Positions 20,181-29,393 of a stretch of DNA of 45,888 nt are shown here, piece by piece. The notes below the pieces were generated by a model. It did no database searches and had not been told where the DNA came from. It saw only the letters and a program-made list of their open reading frames with translations. The DNA comes from Streptomyces sp. MP131-18 (GTDB lineage Bacteria; Actinomycetota; Actinomycetes; Streptomycetales; Streptomycetaceae), in the NCBI RefSeq assembly GCF_001984575.1, contig NZ_LZNS01000001.1, positions 5,083,346 through 5,129,233 of the forward strand, given 5' to 3'. Position numbers and translations under genes: made by a program. Numbering within the stretch: position 1 is the stretch's first letter; the number at the start of each line of letters is the position of its first letter.

Positions 20181-20317
20181 TCTCGGTACCCGGTGCCATC
20201 CGGGCCGGCCATGCCGCTGGTCCGCATCTCCGGGCGGGGCCGATCCATGGACCAGCGCTGCCCGGTGACCGTTTCTCGACGTCACGCAACGGCGCGCGAC
20301 ACAGGAGCCAGAGGACA

Positions 20318-23300
20318 ATGCACACCAAGCCGGATGAAGCCAAGTCCGAACTACTGACACGGGCCGCCCGCGTGGCGGAGCAGGGCACAGCAGGGGGGCC
20401 GCCCGGGCACGGCATGGACGCTTCGGCGATCCGCGCCTATCTCCAGCGCTACTACCTCTACATCCCCCTGGAAGACCTCGCCGACCGGGAGCCGGTCGAC
20501 CTGTACGGCGCGGCCTTCGCGCACTACCGGCTCGCCGCCCACCGGCCGCAGGGCACCGCCGACGTGCGCGTGCTGACGCCGACCGTCGAGGAGCTGGGCT
20601 GGGCCTGCAGCCACACGGTCGTCGAGATCGTGACCGACGATATGCCCTTCCTCGTCGATTCCGTCACCAACGAGCTGTCCCGGCAGGGCCGTGGCATCCA
20701 CCTCGTCATCCACCCGCAGATCATCGTCAGGCGGGACGTCACCGGCCGCCTGCTCGAAGTGCTCGACGCCGGCCGCGATCCGTTCGGTCCCTCCGCCACG
20801 AGCCACGATCCGGACGACCTCCCCGAGGACGCCATCGTGGAGTCCTGGATCCATGTGGAGACCGACCGCGAGACCGACCACGACGACCTGCGGCAGATCG
20901 AGGCCGATCTGCGCCGGGTGCTCAGCGACGTCCGCGAGGCCGTCGAGGACTGGCAGAAGATGCGCGGCACCGCGCTGCGCATCGCCGAGAGCCTGCCCGA
21001 GGAGGCGCTGCCGGACCGGCTGCCCACCGAGGAGGTCGAGGAGGCGGGAGAGCTGCTCCGCTGGCTCGCCGCGGATCACTTCACGTTCCTGGGCTACCGC
21101 GAGTACGAGCTGGACCGCGAGGACAACGGCGGCTCCGGCGACACGCTGCGCGCGATCCCCGGCACCGGGCTCGGCATCCTGCGCTCCGATCCGAAGCACG
21201 ACCGGGACACCGACGACCCGGCCGCCTCCGCGGCCTTCGGCCGCCTCTCCCCGACCGCCCGCGCCAAGGCCAGGGAGCAGCGGCTGCTCGTCCTCACCAA
21301 GGCCAACAGCCGGGCCACCGTGCACCGCAGGTCGTACCTGGACTACATCGGCGTCAAGAAGTTCGACGAGCAGGGCCGCGTCGTCGGCGAGCGTCGCTTC
21401 CTCGGGCTGTTCTCCGCCGCGGCCTATACCGGCACCGTGCGACGCATCCCCGTCATCCGGCGGTACGTCGCCGACGTGCTGGCCGCGGCCGGTTTCGCGC
21501 ACGACAGCCACAGCGGCCGGGACCTGTTGCAGATCCTGGAGACCTACCCGCGCGACGAGCTGTTCCAGACACCCGTCAGGACGCTGCACAGCATCGCGAC
21601 CGCCGTGCTGCACCTTCAGGAGCGGCGCCGGCTGCGGCTGTTCCTGCGGCAGGAGGAGTACGGGCGCTACTACTCGGCCCTGGTCTACCTGCCCCGCGAC
21701 CGGTACACGACGTCCGTGCGGCTGCGGCTGACCGGCATCCTCATGGAGGAGCTGGACGGCACCAATGTCGACTTCACCGCGTGGAATACGGAGGGCGTGC
21801 TCTCCCGGCTGCACTTCGTGATCCGCGTCGAGCCGGGCACCGAGCTGCCCGAGCTGACCGACGCGGACGTGGACCGCATCGAGGCCAGGCTGGCGGAGGC
21901 GTCGCGCAGCTGGAACGACACGTTCACCGACGCGCTCGTCGCCGAGTGCGGCGAGGAGCACGCCGCCGAGCTGGGCCGCCGTTTCCACGGGGCGTTCCCC
22001 GAGGGGTACAAGGCGGACTTCCCGCCGCGGGTCGCCGTCGCCGACCTCCAGTACGTGAACCGGCTGCGCACCGACGCGGACGGCGACTTCGCGCTCTGCC
22101 TCTACGAGCCGGTCAACGCGGGTCCTGGCGAGCGGCGGTTCAAGATCTACCGCACCGGTGAGCCGGTGTCGCTGTCCGCCGTGCTGCCCGTGCTCCAGTA
22201 CCTGGGCTTCGAGGTCGTGGACGAGCGGCCCTACGAGCTGCGCCCCGCGGGCGGTGCGACGGCCTGGATCTACGACTTCGGGCTGCGCCTCCCCGAGCAG
22301 CTGGCCGGCGGTCTCGGCGGCGACGCCCGGGAGCGGCTTCAGGACGCGTTCGCCGCGGCCTGGACCGCGGCGGCGGAGAACGACGGGTTCAACGCACTGG
22401 TCCTGTCCGCCGGGCTGACCTGGCGGCAGGCGACGGTGCTGCGCGCCTACGCCAAGTACCTGTGGCAGGCGGGCGCGCGGTTCAACCAGGAGACGATGGA
22501 GGCCACCCTCAGGAAGAACGCGCACACCACCCGGCTGCTGGTCAGCCTCTTCGAGGCCAGGCTCTCCCCGCAGCACCAGGGCGCGGGACGCGAGCTGACC
22601 GACGGGCTGCTGGAGGAGCTGGACGGCGCCCTGGAGCACGTGGCCAACCTGGACGAGGATCGCGTCCTGCGGGCGTTCCTGACGGTGATCAAGGCCACCC
22701 TGCGGACCAACTACTTCCAGCAGGACAGCACGGGCCGCCCGCACGCCTACCTGTCGATGAAGCTCGAGCCCAAGGCCATTCCCGAACTGCCGCAGCCCCG
22801 CCCCGCGTTCGAGATCTGGGTGTACTCGCCGCGGGTCGAGGGCGTGCACCTCAGGTTCGGCAAGGTCGCGCGCGGCGGGCTGCGCTGGTCGGACCGCAGG
22901 GAGGACTTCCGCACCGAGATCCTGGGCCTGGTGAAGGCCCAGGAGGTGAAGAACACGGTGATCGTCCCCGTCGGCGCCAAGGGCGGGTTCGTCGGCAAGC
23001 GGCTGCCCGACCCGGCCGCCGACCGCGATGCCTGGCTCGCCGAGGGCATCGCCTGCTACCGCACGTTCATTTCCGGCCTGCTCGACATCACCGACAATCT
23101 GGTGGACGGCCAGGTCGTGCCGCCCGCCGACGTGGTGCGGCACGACGGCGACGACACGTACCTCGTGGTCGCCGCGGACAAGGGCACCGCCACCTTCTCC
23201 GACATCGCGAACGAGGTGGCCGTCTCCTACGGCTTCTGGCTCGGCGACGCGTTCGCCTCCGGCGGTTCCGCCGGCTACGACCACAAGGGCATGGGCATCA

Positions 23301-25282
23301 CCGCCCGCGGCGCCTGGGAGTCGGTGAAGCGGCACTTCAGGGAGCTGGGGCACGACACCCAGACCGAGGAGTTCACCGTCGCCGGCATCGGCGACATGTC
23401 GGGGGACGTCTTCGGGAACGGGATGCTGCTGTCCGAGCGCATCCGGCTGGTCGCGGCGTTCGACCACCGGCACATCTTCCTCGACCCGGACCCGAATGCC
23501 GCGCGTTCCTTCGCCGAGCGCAGGCGCCTGTTCGCGCTGCCGCGCTCCTCCTGGGCCGACTACGACAGCGCGCTGATCTCCAAGGGCGGCGGCGTCCACC
23601 CGCGCAGCGCCAAGTCCATCCCGCTGACCCCGCAGGTCCGCGCCGCGCTCGGCATCGAAAGCCGCGCGTCCGCGATGACGCCCGCCGAGCTGATGCGGGC
23701 CATCCTCGCCGCTCCCGTCGACCTGCTGTGGAACGGCGGGATCGGCACCTACGTGAAGGCGTCGTCGGAGTCGCACGCCGACGCGGGGGACAAGGCCAAC
23801 GACGCGATCCGTGTCAACGGCCGTGACCTGCGCGCCAGGGTCGTCGGCGAGGGCGGCAACCTGGGCCTCACCCAGCGCGGCCGCATCGAGTACGTCCTCG
23901 CGGGCGGCCGGTGCAACACCGATGCCATCGACAACAGCGCGGGCGTCGACACCTCAGACCACGAGGTCAACATCAAGATCCTGCTCAACTCGGTGGTCGG
24001 AAACGGCGATCTGACCGTGAAGCAGCGCAACGAGCTGCTCGCGCGCATGACGGACGAGGTCGGCTCGCTGGTCCTGCGCAACAACTACGCGCAGAACGTC
24101 GCCCTGGTCAACGGGGCGAGCACCGCGCCAGGTCTGGTGCTCGCCCACCAGCGGTACATCCGCAGGCTCGGCGAGGACGGCAGGCTGAACCGGGAGCTGG
24201 AATTCCTGCCGGACGACGACGAGTTCCGCGAGCGCCGCGCCGCCGGCCGGGGCCTGACCGAGCCCGAGCTGTCGGTGCTGCTCGCGTACGCCAAGCTGGC
24301 CGTCACCGAGGAGCTGATCGGGACCGACCTGCCCGACGACCCGTACGTCAGCCGGCTGCTGCACGCCTACTTCCCGAAGGAGCTGAACGAACGGTTCGCC
24401 GACCGCATCGACGGCCACGCGCTGCGCCGCGAGATCATCACGACCCTCCTGGTCAACGACACGGTCAACGTGGGCGGCTCCTCGTTCGTGCACCGCATGC
24501 AGGAAGAGTCGGGCGCCTCCACGGAGGAGGTCGTGCGGGCGCACACCGCCTCGCGCGCCATCTTCGGGCTCGCCGCCATCTGGGACGCCGCGGAGAGCCT
24601 GGACAACCAGGTGGAGGCCGACCTCCTCACCCGCATCAGGCTGCACAGCAGGCGTCTGGTCGAGCGCGGTGCCCGCTGGCTGCTCAACAACCGCCCGCAG
24701 CCGCTGAAGCTGACCGACACGATCGACCTGTTCGCCGAGCGCGTCGGGCAGGTCTGGGAGGAGCTGCCGAAGCTGCTGCGCGGGCAGGACCTGGAGTGGC
24801 ACGCGACCCTGCTGGACGAGCTGGTGGCGGGCAAGGTGCCCGCGGAGCTGGCGCAGCAGGTCGCCGGGTTCTCGGGGGCGTTCCCCGCGCTGGACATCGT
24901 CGCCGTCGCCGACCGCACCGGCCGCAAGCTGCTCGACGTGGCCCGCGTGTACTACCACCTCAGCGACGAGCTGGGGATCTCGCGCCTCCAGGACCGGATC
25001 AGCGAGCTGCCGCGCGCCGACCGGTGGCAGTCGATGGCCAGGACCGCGATCCGCGAGGACCTGTACGCGGCGCACCAGCTGATCACCGCCGATGTGCTGG
25101 CGGTGGGCGACGCGGACTCCTCCCCGGAGGAGCGGTTCGCCGACTGGTCCCGGCGGAACGCGGCGGTGCTCGGCCGGGCCCGCGGGACGCTGCGGGAGAT
25201 CCAGTCCTCCGACAGCTTCGACCTGGCGAACCTGTCGGTGGCGATGCGGACGATGCGTACCCTGCTGCGCGCCAACCGGTAG
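20318..25282 (+). CDS. gdhB: NAD-specific glutamate dehydrogenase, large (180-kDa) class
   Basis: A 1654-aa enzyme that oxidatively deaminates glutamate to 2-oxoglutarate with NAD. The size matches the 180-kDa class first described in S. clavuligerus. The N-terminal half contains ACT-like regulatory regions. The catalytic core begins near residue 848 with KVARGGLRWSDRREDF and contains the catalytic-lysine segment VGAKGGFVGKRLP near 886-898. A Rossmann region with GGIGTY follows near 1140. AGGAG lies at 20303-20307 before the ATG. It is monocistronic and ends at a strong hairpin. Confidence 0.95.
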   Translation: MHTKPDEAKSELLTRAARVAEQGTAGGPPGHGMDASAIRAYLQRYYLYIPLEDLADREPVDLYGAAFAHYRLAAHRPQGTADVRVLTPTVEELGWACSHTVVEIVTDDMPFLVDSVTNELSRQGRGIHLVIHPQIIVRRDVTGRLLEVLDAGRDPFGPSATSHDPDDLPEDAIVESWIHVETDRETDHDDLRQIEADLRRVLSDVREAVEDWQKMRGTALRIAESLPEEALPDRLPTEEVEEAGELLRWLAADHFTFLGYREYELDREDNGGSGDTLRAIPGTGLGILRSDPKHDRDTDDPAASAAFGRLSPTARAKAREQRLLVLTKANSRATVHRRSYLDYIGVKKFDEQGRVVGERRFLGLFSAAAYTGTVRRIPVIRRYVADVLAAAGFAHDSHSGRDLLQILETYPRDELFQTPVRTLHSIATAVLHLQERRRLRLFLRQEEYGRYYSALVYLPRDRYTTSVRLRLTGILMEELDGTNVDFTAWNTEGVLSRLHFVIRVEPGTELPELTDADVDRIEARLAEASRSWNDTFTDALVAECGEEHAAELGRRFHGAFPEGYKADFPPRVAVADLQYVNRLRTDADGDFALCLYEPVNAGPGERRFKIYRTGEPVSLSAVLPVLQYLGFEVVDERPYELRPAGGATAWIYDFGLRLPEQLAGGLGGDARERLQDAFAAAWTAAAENDGFNALVLSAGLTWRQATVLRAYAKYLWQAGARFNQETMEATLRKNAHTTRLLVSLFEARLSPQHQGAGRELTDGLLEELDGALEHVANLDEDRVLRAFLTVIKATLRTNYFQQDSTGRPHAYLSMKLEPKAIPELPQPRPAFEIWVYSPRVEGVHLRFGKVARGGLRWSDRREDFRTEILGLVKAQEVKNTVIVPVGAKGGFVGKRLPDPAADRDAWLAEGIACYRTFISGLLDITDNLVDGQVVPPADVVRHDGDDTYLVVAADKGTATFSDIANEVAVSYGFWLGDAFASGGSAGYDHKGMGITARGAWESVKRHFRELGHDTQTEEFTVAGIGDMSGDVFGNGMLLSERIRLVAAFDHRHIFLDPDPNAARSFAERRRLFALPRSSWADYDSALISKGGGVHPRSAKSIPLTPQVRAALGIESRASAMTPAELMRAILAAPVDLLWNGGIGTYVKASSESHADAGDKANDAIRVNGRDLRARVVGEGGNLGLTQRGRIEYVLAGGRCNTDAIDNSAGVDTSDHEVNIKILLNSVVGNGDLTVKQRNELLARMTDEVGSLVLRNNYAQNVALVNGASTAPGLVLAHQRYIRRLGEDGRLNRELEFLPDDDEFRERRAAGRGLTEPELSVLLAYAKLAVTEELIGTDLPDDPYVSRLLHAYFPKELNERFADRIDGHALRREIITTLLVNDTVNVGGSSFVHRMQEESGASTEEVVRAHTASRAIFGLAAIWDAAESLDNQVEADLLTRIRLHSRRLVERGARWLLNNRPQPLKLTDTIDLFAERVGQVWEELPKLLRGQDLEWHATLLDELVAGKVPAELAQQVAGFSGAFPALDIVAVADRTGRKLLDVARVYYHLSDELGISRLQDRISELPRADRWQSMARTAIREDLYAAHQLITADVLAVGDADSSPEERFADWSRRNAAVLGRARGTLREIQSSDSFDLANLSVAMRTMRTLLRANR

Positions 25283-25288
25283 GCGCGC

Positions 25289-25321
25289 GGTCCGGCGGGG
25301 GCGGTCGGCCCCCGCCGGACC
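25289..25321. terminator. bidirectional terminator after gdhB
   Basis: A perfect 14-bp GC stem (25289-25302 with 25308-25321) with a five-base loop lies between the convergent gdhB and XRE genes. Confidence 0.82.
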
Positions 25322-25333
25322 GGGGGGCAGGGG

Positions 25334-25945
25334 TCAGCGGCGGCCGGGGCGGCTGGGGCGGGCGCGGACGTGCATGCGTTCGCCCTGGGCGCCGAAGAGG
25401 CTGAGGATCTCCACCGGCCGTTCGTCCGCGCTGCCGAACCAGTGCGGCAGCCGCGTATCGAACTCGGCGGCCTCGCCGGGCCCGAGCACCAGGTCGTGCT
25501 CGGCGAGGACCAGCCGCAGCCGCCCGGCCAGCACGTACAGCCACTCGTAGCCCTCGTGCGTCCTGGGGTCGGGGGCGGGCCGGTCCGGCGGCGACCCCGG
25601 AATGATCATCTTGAACGCCTGGAGGCCGCCGGGCTGCCGCGTCAGCGGCAGCACCGTCCGGCCGCCGAGCGCCTGCCGCGGCGCCAGCCGCACCCGCGGG
25701 TCGCCGGTCTCCGGCGCGCCGATCAGCTCGTCCAGCGGCACCCGGTGGGCCTGGGCGATCGGCAGCAGCAGTTCGAGGCTGGGTCTGCGCAGACCGGACT
25801 CCAGCCGCGAGAGGGTGCTCTTGGAGATGCCGGTCGCCGCCGCGAGGGCGGCCAGCGTCACGCCGCGCTCGGTCCGCACCCGCCGCAGGCGGGGGCCGAC
25901 CCCCGCGAGTACCTCGCCGATCTTCGTGGGCTGCTCGTCCGTCAT
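25334..25945 (-). CDS. XRE-family regulator with cupin domain
   Basis: A 203-aa regulator. An N-terminal XRE helix-turn-helix lies at about residues 16-70, with LAAATGISKSTLSRLESG as the recognition region. A C-terminal cupin domain spans about 105-190 (HEGYEWLYVLAGRLRLVL, GPGEAAEFDTRLPHWFG). Such proteins usually sense a small ligand and repress or activate a neighbour. It is divergent from a methyltransferase, with a GGCAAC/GTTGCC inverted repeat between them, so self- and neighbour-regulation is likely. The frame extends to 25975; I chose MTDEQ as start, and 25954 is also possible. Confidence 0.88.
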   Translation of the reverse strand: MTDEQPTKIGEVLAGVGPRLRRVRTERGVTLAALAAATGISKSTLSRLESGLRRPSLELLLPIAQAHRVPLDELIGAPETGDPRVRLAPRQALGGRTVLPLTRQPGGLQAFKMIIPGSPPDRPAPDPRTHEGYEWLYVLAGRLRLVLAEHDLVLGPGEAAEFDTRLPHWFGSADERPVEILSLFGAQGERMHVRARPSRPGRR

Positions 25946-25977
25946 GGTTGCCATTCCAGCGCATCCGTCCCGCAAAC

Positions 25978-25993
25978 GGCAACACGAGTTGCC
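25978..25993. promoter_or_regulatory. operator candidate for the XRE/cupin regulator
   Basis: GGCAAC-ACGA-GTTGCC is a perfect inverted repeat with 6-bp arms, 33 bases upstream of the XRE gene. A further GTTGCC half-site overlaps the gene start near 25947. Its position in the divergent promoter region suits autoregulation. Confidence 0.5.
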
Positions 25994-26047
25994 AAGCAGG
26001 GGTGGCCGGGCGCAGGCTCCGGAACGAGGCGCCCGCGTGGCGCCGAT

Positions 26048-26073
26048 CCGAGAGCGCGAACCGAGAGCGCGAA
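26048..26073 (+). repeat. 13-bp tandem duplication upstream of methyltransferase
   Basis: CCGAGAGCGCGAA occurs twice in direct contact (26048-26060 and 26061-26073), followed by CCGAGGAG, which carries the methyltransferase ribosome-binding site. Confidence 0.55.
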
Positions 26074-26087
26074 CCGAGGAGTCCCGA

Positions 26088-26960
26088 GTGCACGCACATC
26101 AGCACGACCACGCCGCCACCGACGAGATCGACTGGGAGGCCATGGGCGACCATCTGGAGCGGGAGGCCGATATCCAGTCCCCGTTCCTGACCGCGGCCGT
26201 GGCCTGGCTCGCCGAACGGCTGCCCGGCGCCCGCCGTGTAGTGGACGTGGGCAGCGGACCAGGCGTCGCCGCCTGCGAGTTCGCCGGGCGGCTGCCACAC
26301 GCCGAGGTGGTGGCCGTCGACGGCGCGCCGGGACTGCTGGCGCGGGCCGCGGCCCGCGCCGAGGCGGCGGGCGTCGCGGACCGGCTGCACACCCGGCACG
26401 CCGACCTGTCCGAGAGCCTGGCCGGTCTCGGCCCCGCCGACCTGATCTGGGCGGGCCGCTTCGTGCACCACCTGGGCGACCAGCAGGCGGCGCTTGGCGC
26501 GCTCGCCGCGGCCCTGCGCCCCGGCGGCCTGCTGGCGCTGGTCGAGGGCGGGCTGCCCGCCCGGTTCCTGCCGCGCGACATCGGCCTCGGGCGGCCCGGA
26601 CTCCTCACGCGACTCGACGCGGTGGAGGAGGAGCGGTTCGCACAGATGCGCGAGGAGCTGCCCGGCCGGACCGAGACCGTCGAGGACTGGCCCGGGATGC
26701 TGGTCTCGGCCGGCCTGACCGGCGCGCTCAGCCGCACGTTCCTCGTCGACACGCCCGCTCCGCTCGGCGGCGCGGCCCGCGCCCACCTGCACGGGCGCCT
26801 GGTCCGGCTGCTCCACGGGTGCGGCGACCGGCTCGACGCCGAGGACCGCGGTGCCCTGGAGGTGCTGACCGACCCCGAGGCGGCGGAGAGCATCCTCAGG
26901 CGCCAGGACGCGTTCTACCTCACCGCCGTCACCGTGCACACCGCTCAGCGGCCGCTGTAG
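26088..26960 (+). CDS. class I SAM-dependent methyltransferase
   Basis: A 290-aa Rossmann-fold methyltransferase. Motif I is VVDVGSGPGVAA near residues 47-58, and the acidic residue that binds ribose is in VVAVDGAPG near 75. The LIWAGRFVHHLGD segment corresponds to motif IV. A His-rich N-terminus (HAHQHDH) could bind metal. I chose GTG at 26088 because GAGGAG lies seven bases upstream. The substrate is unknown. The divergent XRE/cupin gene is the obvious candidate regulator. Its 3' end overlaps the convergent glycosyltransferase gene by 16 bases. Confidence 0.88.
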   Translation: MHAHQHDHAATDEIDWEAMGDHLEREADIQSPFLTAAVAWLAERLPGARRVVDVGSGPGVAACEFAGRLPHAEVVAVDGAPGLLARAAARAEAAGVADRLHTRHADLSESLAGLGPADLIWAGRFVHHLGDQQAALGALAAALRPGGLLALVEGGLPARFLPRDIGLGRPGLLTRLDAVEEERFAQMREELPGRTETVEDWPGMLVSAGLTGALSRTFLVDTPAPLGGAARAHLHGRLVRLLHGCGDRLDAEDRGALEVLTDPEAAESILRRQDAFYLTAVTVHTAQRPL

Positions 26961-29179
26961 GCGGGGCGCGCGGAGCGGGGCCTGGGCGCGCCCGCGGCCC
27001 GCAGCGCCACCGCGCCCGGCGCGGGGCGGCGGGCCTCGGGCGGCACGGCGGGCGGCACGCGCCGGCCGCCGAGGAAGACCTGCCGGACCACGCGTTCGGC
27101 GGCGAAGCCGTCGGCGTACGGGCAGAACTGCCGCCGGAACGCGGCTCGTTGCGCCGCACCGCGCGGGTCGGTCCACAGCCGGTGGCCGGTCAGGACCGCC
27201 GTCAGCTCCTCCTGCGTGCGGGTCACGGGCCCCGGGGCGGCGGCGGGCAGGTCCAGGTAGACGCCGTGCACGGCCCGGTACACCTCCCAGTCGTCGGCGT
27301 GCAGGACGATCGGCCGGTCGAGGCCCGCGTAGTCGAACAGCACGGGCGCGTAGTCGGTGACCAGGGCGTCGGCGGCGAGGCACAGCTCCTCGATTCGCGG
27401 GTGCGCGGTCACATCCAGCACGCCCGCGCCGGTGCGCCCGTACCCCGCGGTACCGCCCGGGGCACGGAGCAGCAGCAGGAAGCCGGGGCCGAGATCGCGG
27501 GCCAGCCGTGCCGGATCGACGCCCGGCAGGTGCCCGCGGTCGTATCCGCGCCGCGCGGGCGCGTACAGCACGGCCAGCACGCCGTCGGGGATGCCGAGCC
27601 CGGCGCGGACGCGCAGCACGTCGGCGGCCGTCGCGGTGTGGAAGACGTCGGCGCGCGGCGAGCCGTACTCCAGCGTCAGGTAGGTGGCGGGGTAGGCGCC
27701 CTCCCAGGCGAGGGTGGTGTGGCGGTTGGCGGACAGGCAGTAGTCCCAGCGGTCGATCTGCCGCAGCAGGCGCGGGATGTCGCGGTGCGGGACGTCGAGG
27801 CCGACGTGGGCCAGTGGGGTGCCGCCGTGGGTCTGTAGGCGCAGCTGTCCCGGGCGCTTGACCAGCGTGTCGGGGAACGCGGCGTCGCTCACCAGGTAGC
27901 GGGCGCGCGCCACCGCGCGGAGGTAGCGGCGGGTGCCGGGGGTGAGCGCGGGTACGCCCTCGGGCAGCGGCCCGGGGCCCGGGCCCGGCCGGGTGATCCA
28001 GGCGGTGCGGACGGCCGGGGCGAGTTCGCGGAGCTTGGCCTCGATCGCGGCCGGGTGCCCGGTGTAGCCGCCGCTTTCCGTGCTGAAGACGGCGAGTTTG
28101 CGGTCGAGCGGACGGCGCAGCTGGAGCCGGTAGTGCACGCGCAGCAGTCGGCCGCGCAGCCGGCCGCGGGTCCGGGCGCGGAGCCGGCCGGCCACGCGGT
28201 GGGCGGAGAGCAGCAGATGGAAGGCCCGGCGGGCGCCGAGGCGCAGCAGCAGCTGCCGCAGGCCGGCGGTGCGGCGCCGCCCGCCCAGGGCGGTCGCGCC
28301 CGCGGCGGCCCGGTGCCTGCGGCACAGGGCGCCGGAGCGCCGGAAGAACTCGGCGCGGTCGGCGGCGGGCAGCCGCCCGGGCATGCGGTAGACGGCGGTG
28401 AGGTGGTCGACCATGCGGCGGTGGATCGCGGCGCGCCAGCGGTCGCCGCCCGGCAGCGTGGCCAGCTGCGCGAAGACGCGGTCGTACTGGGTGAGGACGT
28501 CGAGGTGGCCGCGGCCCGCGGCGCGCGCCCGGCCGCCGGTGCGGCGCTCGCGGTGGTGCACGCAGGAGCGGTCGAGGACCGCCACCGAGGCGGCGGCGGT
28601 CAGGGCCGGGTAGACGAACGGCAGGTCCTGGTAGTGGCCGGGCGGGAAGCGCAGGTCGAGCCCGTCGATCAGGTCGCGGCGGTAGGCGGCGGCCCAGGCG
28701 ACGGGCGGCAGGCGCAGCAGGGCGGGGCGTTCGGCGAGGGTGAACGTCCGCGGACCGCGTTCGGCGAGCGCGCCGGGCGGGGTGCCCGGGGTGACGGCGC
28801 CGTGCCAGGCGGCGCGGGCGTGGCCGAACAGCAGCAGCTGCGGGTCGCCGGTGGCGGCCAGGCGCGCGGCGATCGCGGCCAGGGCGCCGGGGGTGAGGGT
28901 GTCGTCGCCGTCGAGGAAGAGCAGGTAGTCGCCGGAGGCGTGGTCGAGTCCTGCGTTGCGGGCGGGGCCCGGGCCCGCGGTGCGGGGCAGCCGCAGCCCG
29001 GTGACCCGGGGGTCGGCCGCGGCGGTTTCGGCGATGATGTCGCGGCAGGCGTCCGGCGAGGCGTCGTCCACCGCGATCAGTTCGACGTCCTGGAAGTCCT
29101 GGGAGAGCACGGACGTCAGGCAGGCAGGGAGGTACGCCTGCACCTGGTGGGCGGGGACGATGATGCTGAAGCGGGGCAC
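26945..29179 (-). CDS. GT2 glycosyltransferase fused to CDP-glycerol glycerophosphotransferase-like domain
   Basis: A 744-aa two-domain protein. The N-terminal GT-A glycosyltransferase (about residues 1-230) has FSIIVPAHQVQAYL, VDDASPD and the metal-binding FLDGDDTL. The C-terminal half (about 360-700) resembles TagB/TagF polyol-phosphate transferases, with QTHGGTPLAHVG and VTDYAPVLFDYAGLDRPIV. No transmembrane segment is visible, so it would act at the inner membrane face. Such proteins build teichoic-acid-like or other phosphodiester wall polymers in actinobacteria. No other wall-polymer gene is adjacent. The GTG start has a weak ribosome-binding site. Confidence 0.88.
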   Translation of the reverse strand: MPRFSIIVPAHQVQAYLPACLTSVLSQDFQDVELIAVDDASPDACRDIIAETAAADPRVTGLRLPRTAGPGPARNAGLDHASGDYLLFLDGDDTLTPGALAAIAARLAATGDPQLLLFGHARAAWHGAVTPGTPPGALAERGPRTFTLAERPALLRLPPVAWAAAYRRDLIDGLDLRFPPGHYQDLPFVYPALTAAASVAVLDRSCVHHRERRTGGRARAAGRGHLDVLTQYDRVFAQLATLPGGDRWRAAIHRRMVDHLTAVYRMPGRLPAADRAEFFRRSGALCRRHRAAAGATALGGRRRTAGLRQLLLRLGARRAFHLLLSAHRVAGRLRARTRGRLRGRLLRVHYRLQLRRPLDRKLAVFSTESGGYTGHPAAIEAKLRELAPAVRTAWITRPGPGPGPLPEGVPALTPGTRRYLRAVARARYLVSDAAFPDTLVKRPGQLRLQTHGGTPLAHVGLDVPHRDIPRLLRQIDRWDYCLSANRHTTLAWEGAYPATYLTLEYGSPRADVFHTATAADVLRVRAGLGIPDGVLAVLYAPARRGYDRGHLPGVDPARLARDLGPGFLLLLRAPGGTAGYGRTGAGVLDVTAHPRIEELCLAADALVTDYAPVLFDYAGLDRPIVLHADDWEVYRAVHGVYLDLPAAAPGPVTRTQEELTAVLTGHRLWTDPRGAAQRAAFRRQFCPYADGFAAERVVRQVFLGGRRVPPAVPPEARRPAPGAVALRAAGAPRPRSARPAYSGR

Positions 29180-29316
29180 GGTGACATCCAGGGGGCAGCC
29201 GGGGACAGCGCATCGGATCGATTACACGGACCATCCGACAATCGCTTCTCGGCGGGCCGTTTCCCGGGACGCCGGAGGTGTCGGGGCTCCCGCACCGGGC
29301 GTTTTCCCCCGTTCGG

Positions 29317-29351
29317 CGGAGGCGGCCCGCCGTCGTGGCCCGCCGCCTCCG
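29317..29351 (-). terminator. terminator of the sugar ABC operon
   Basis: A perfect 10-bp stem (29317-29326 with 29342-29351) lies about 43 bases beyond the last permease stop, upstream of the glycosyltransferase gene. There is no T run. Confidence 0.55.
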
Positions 29352-29393
29352 CTCACCGCCTCCGCGGGCCGCCTCGGCCCGCTTCTCACCGGC

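Noticed and set aside
20351..23776. 1141-codon open frame antisense to gdhB
   Set aside because: Composition is typical of an antisense shadow and the sense strand encodes a complete conserved enzyme.
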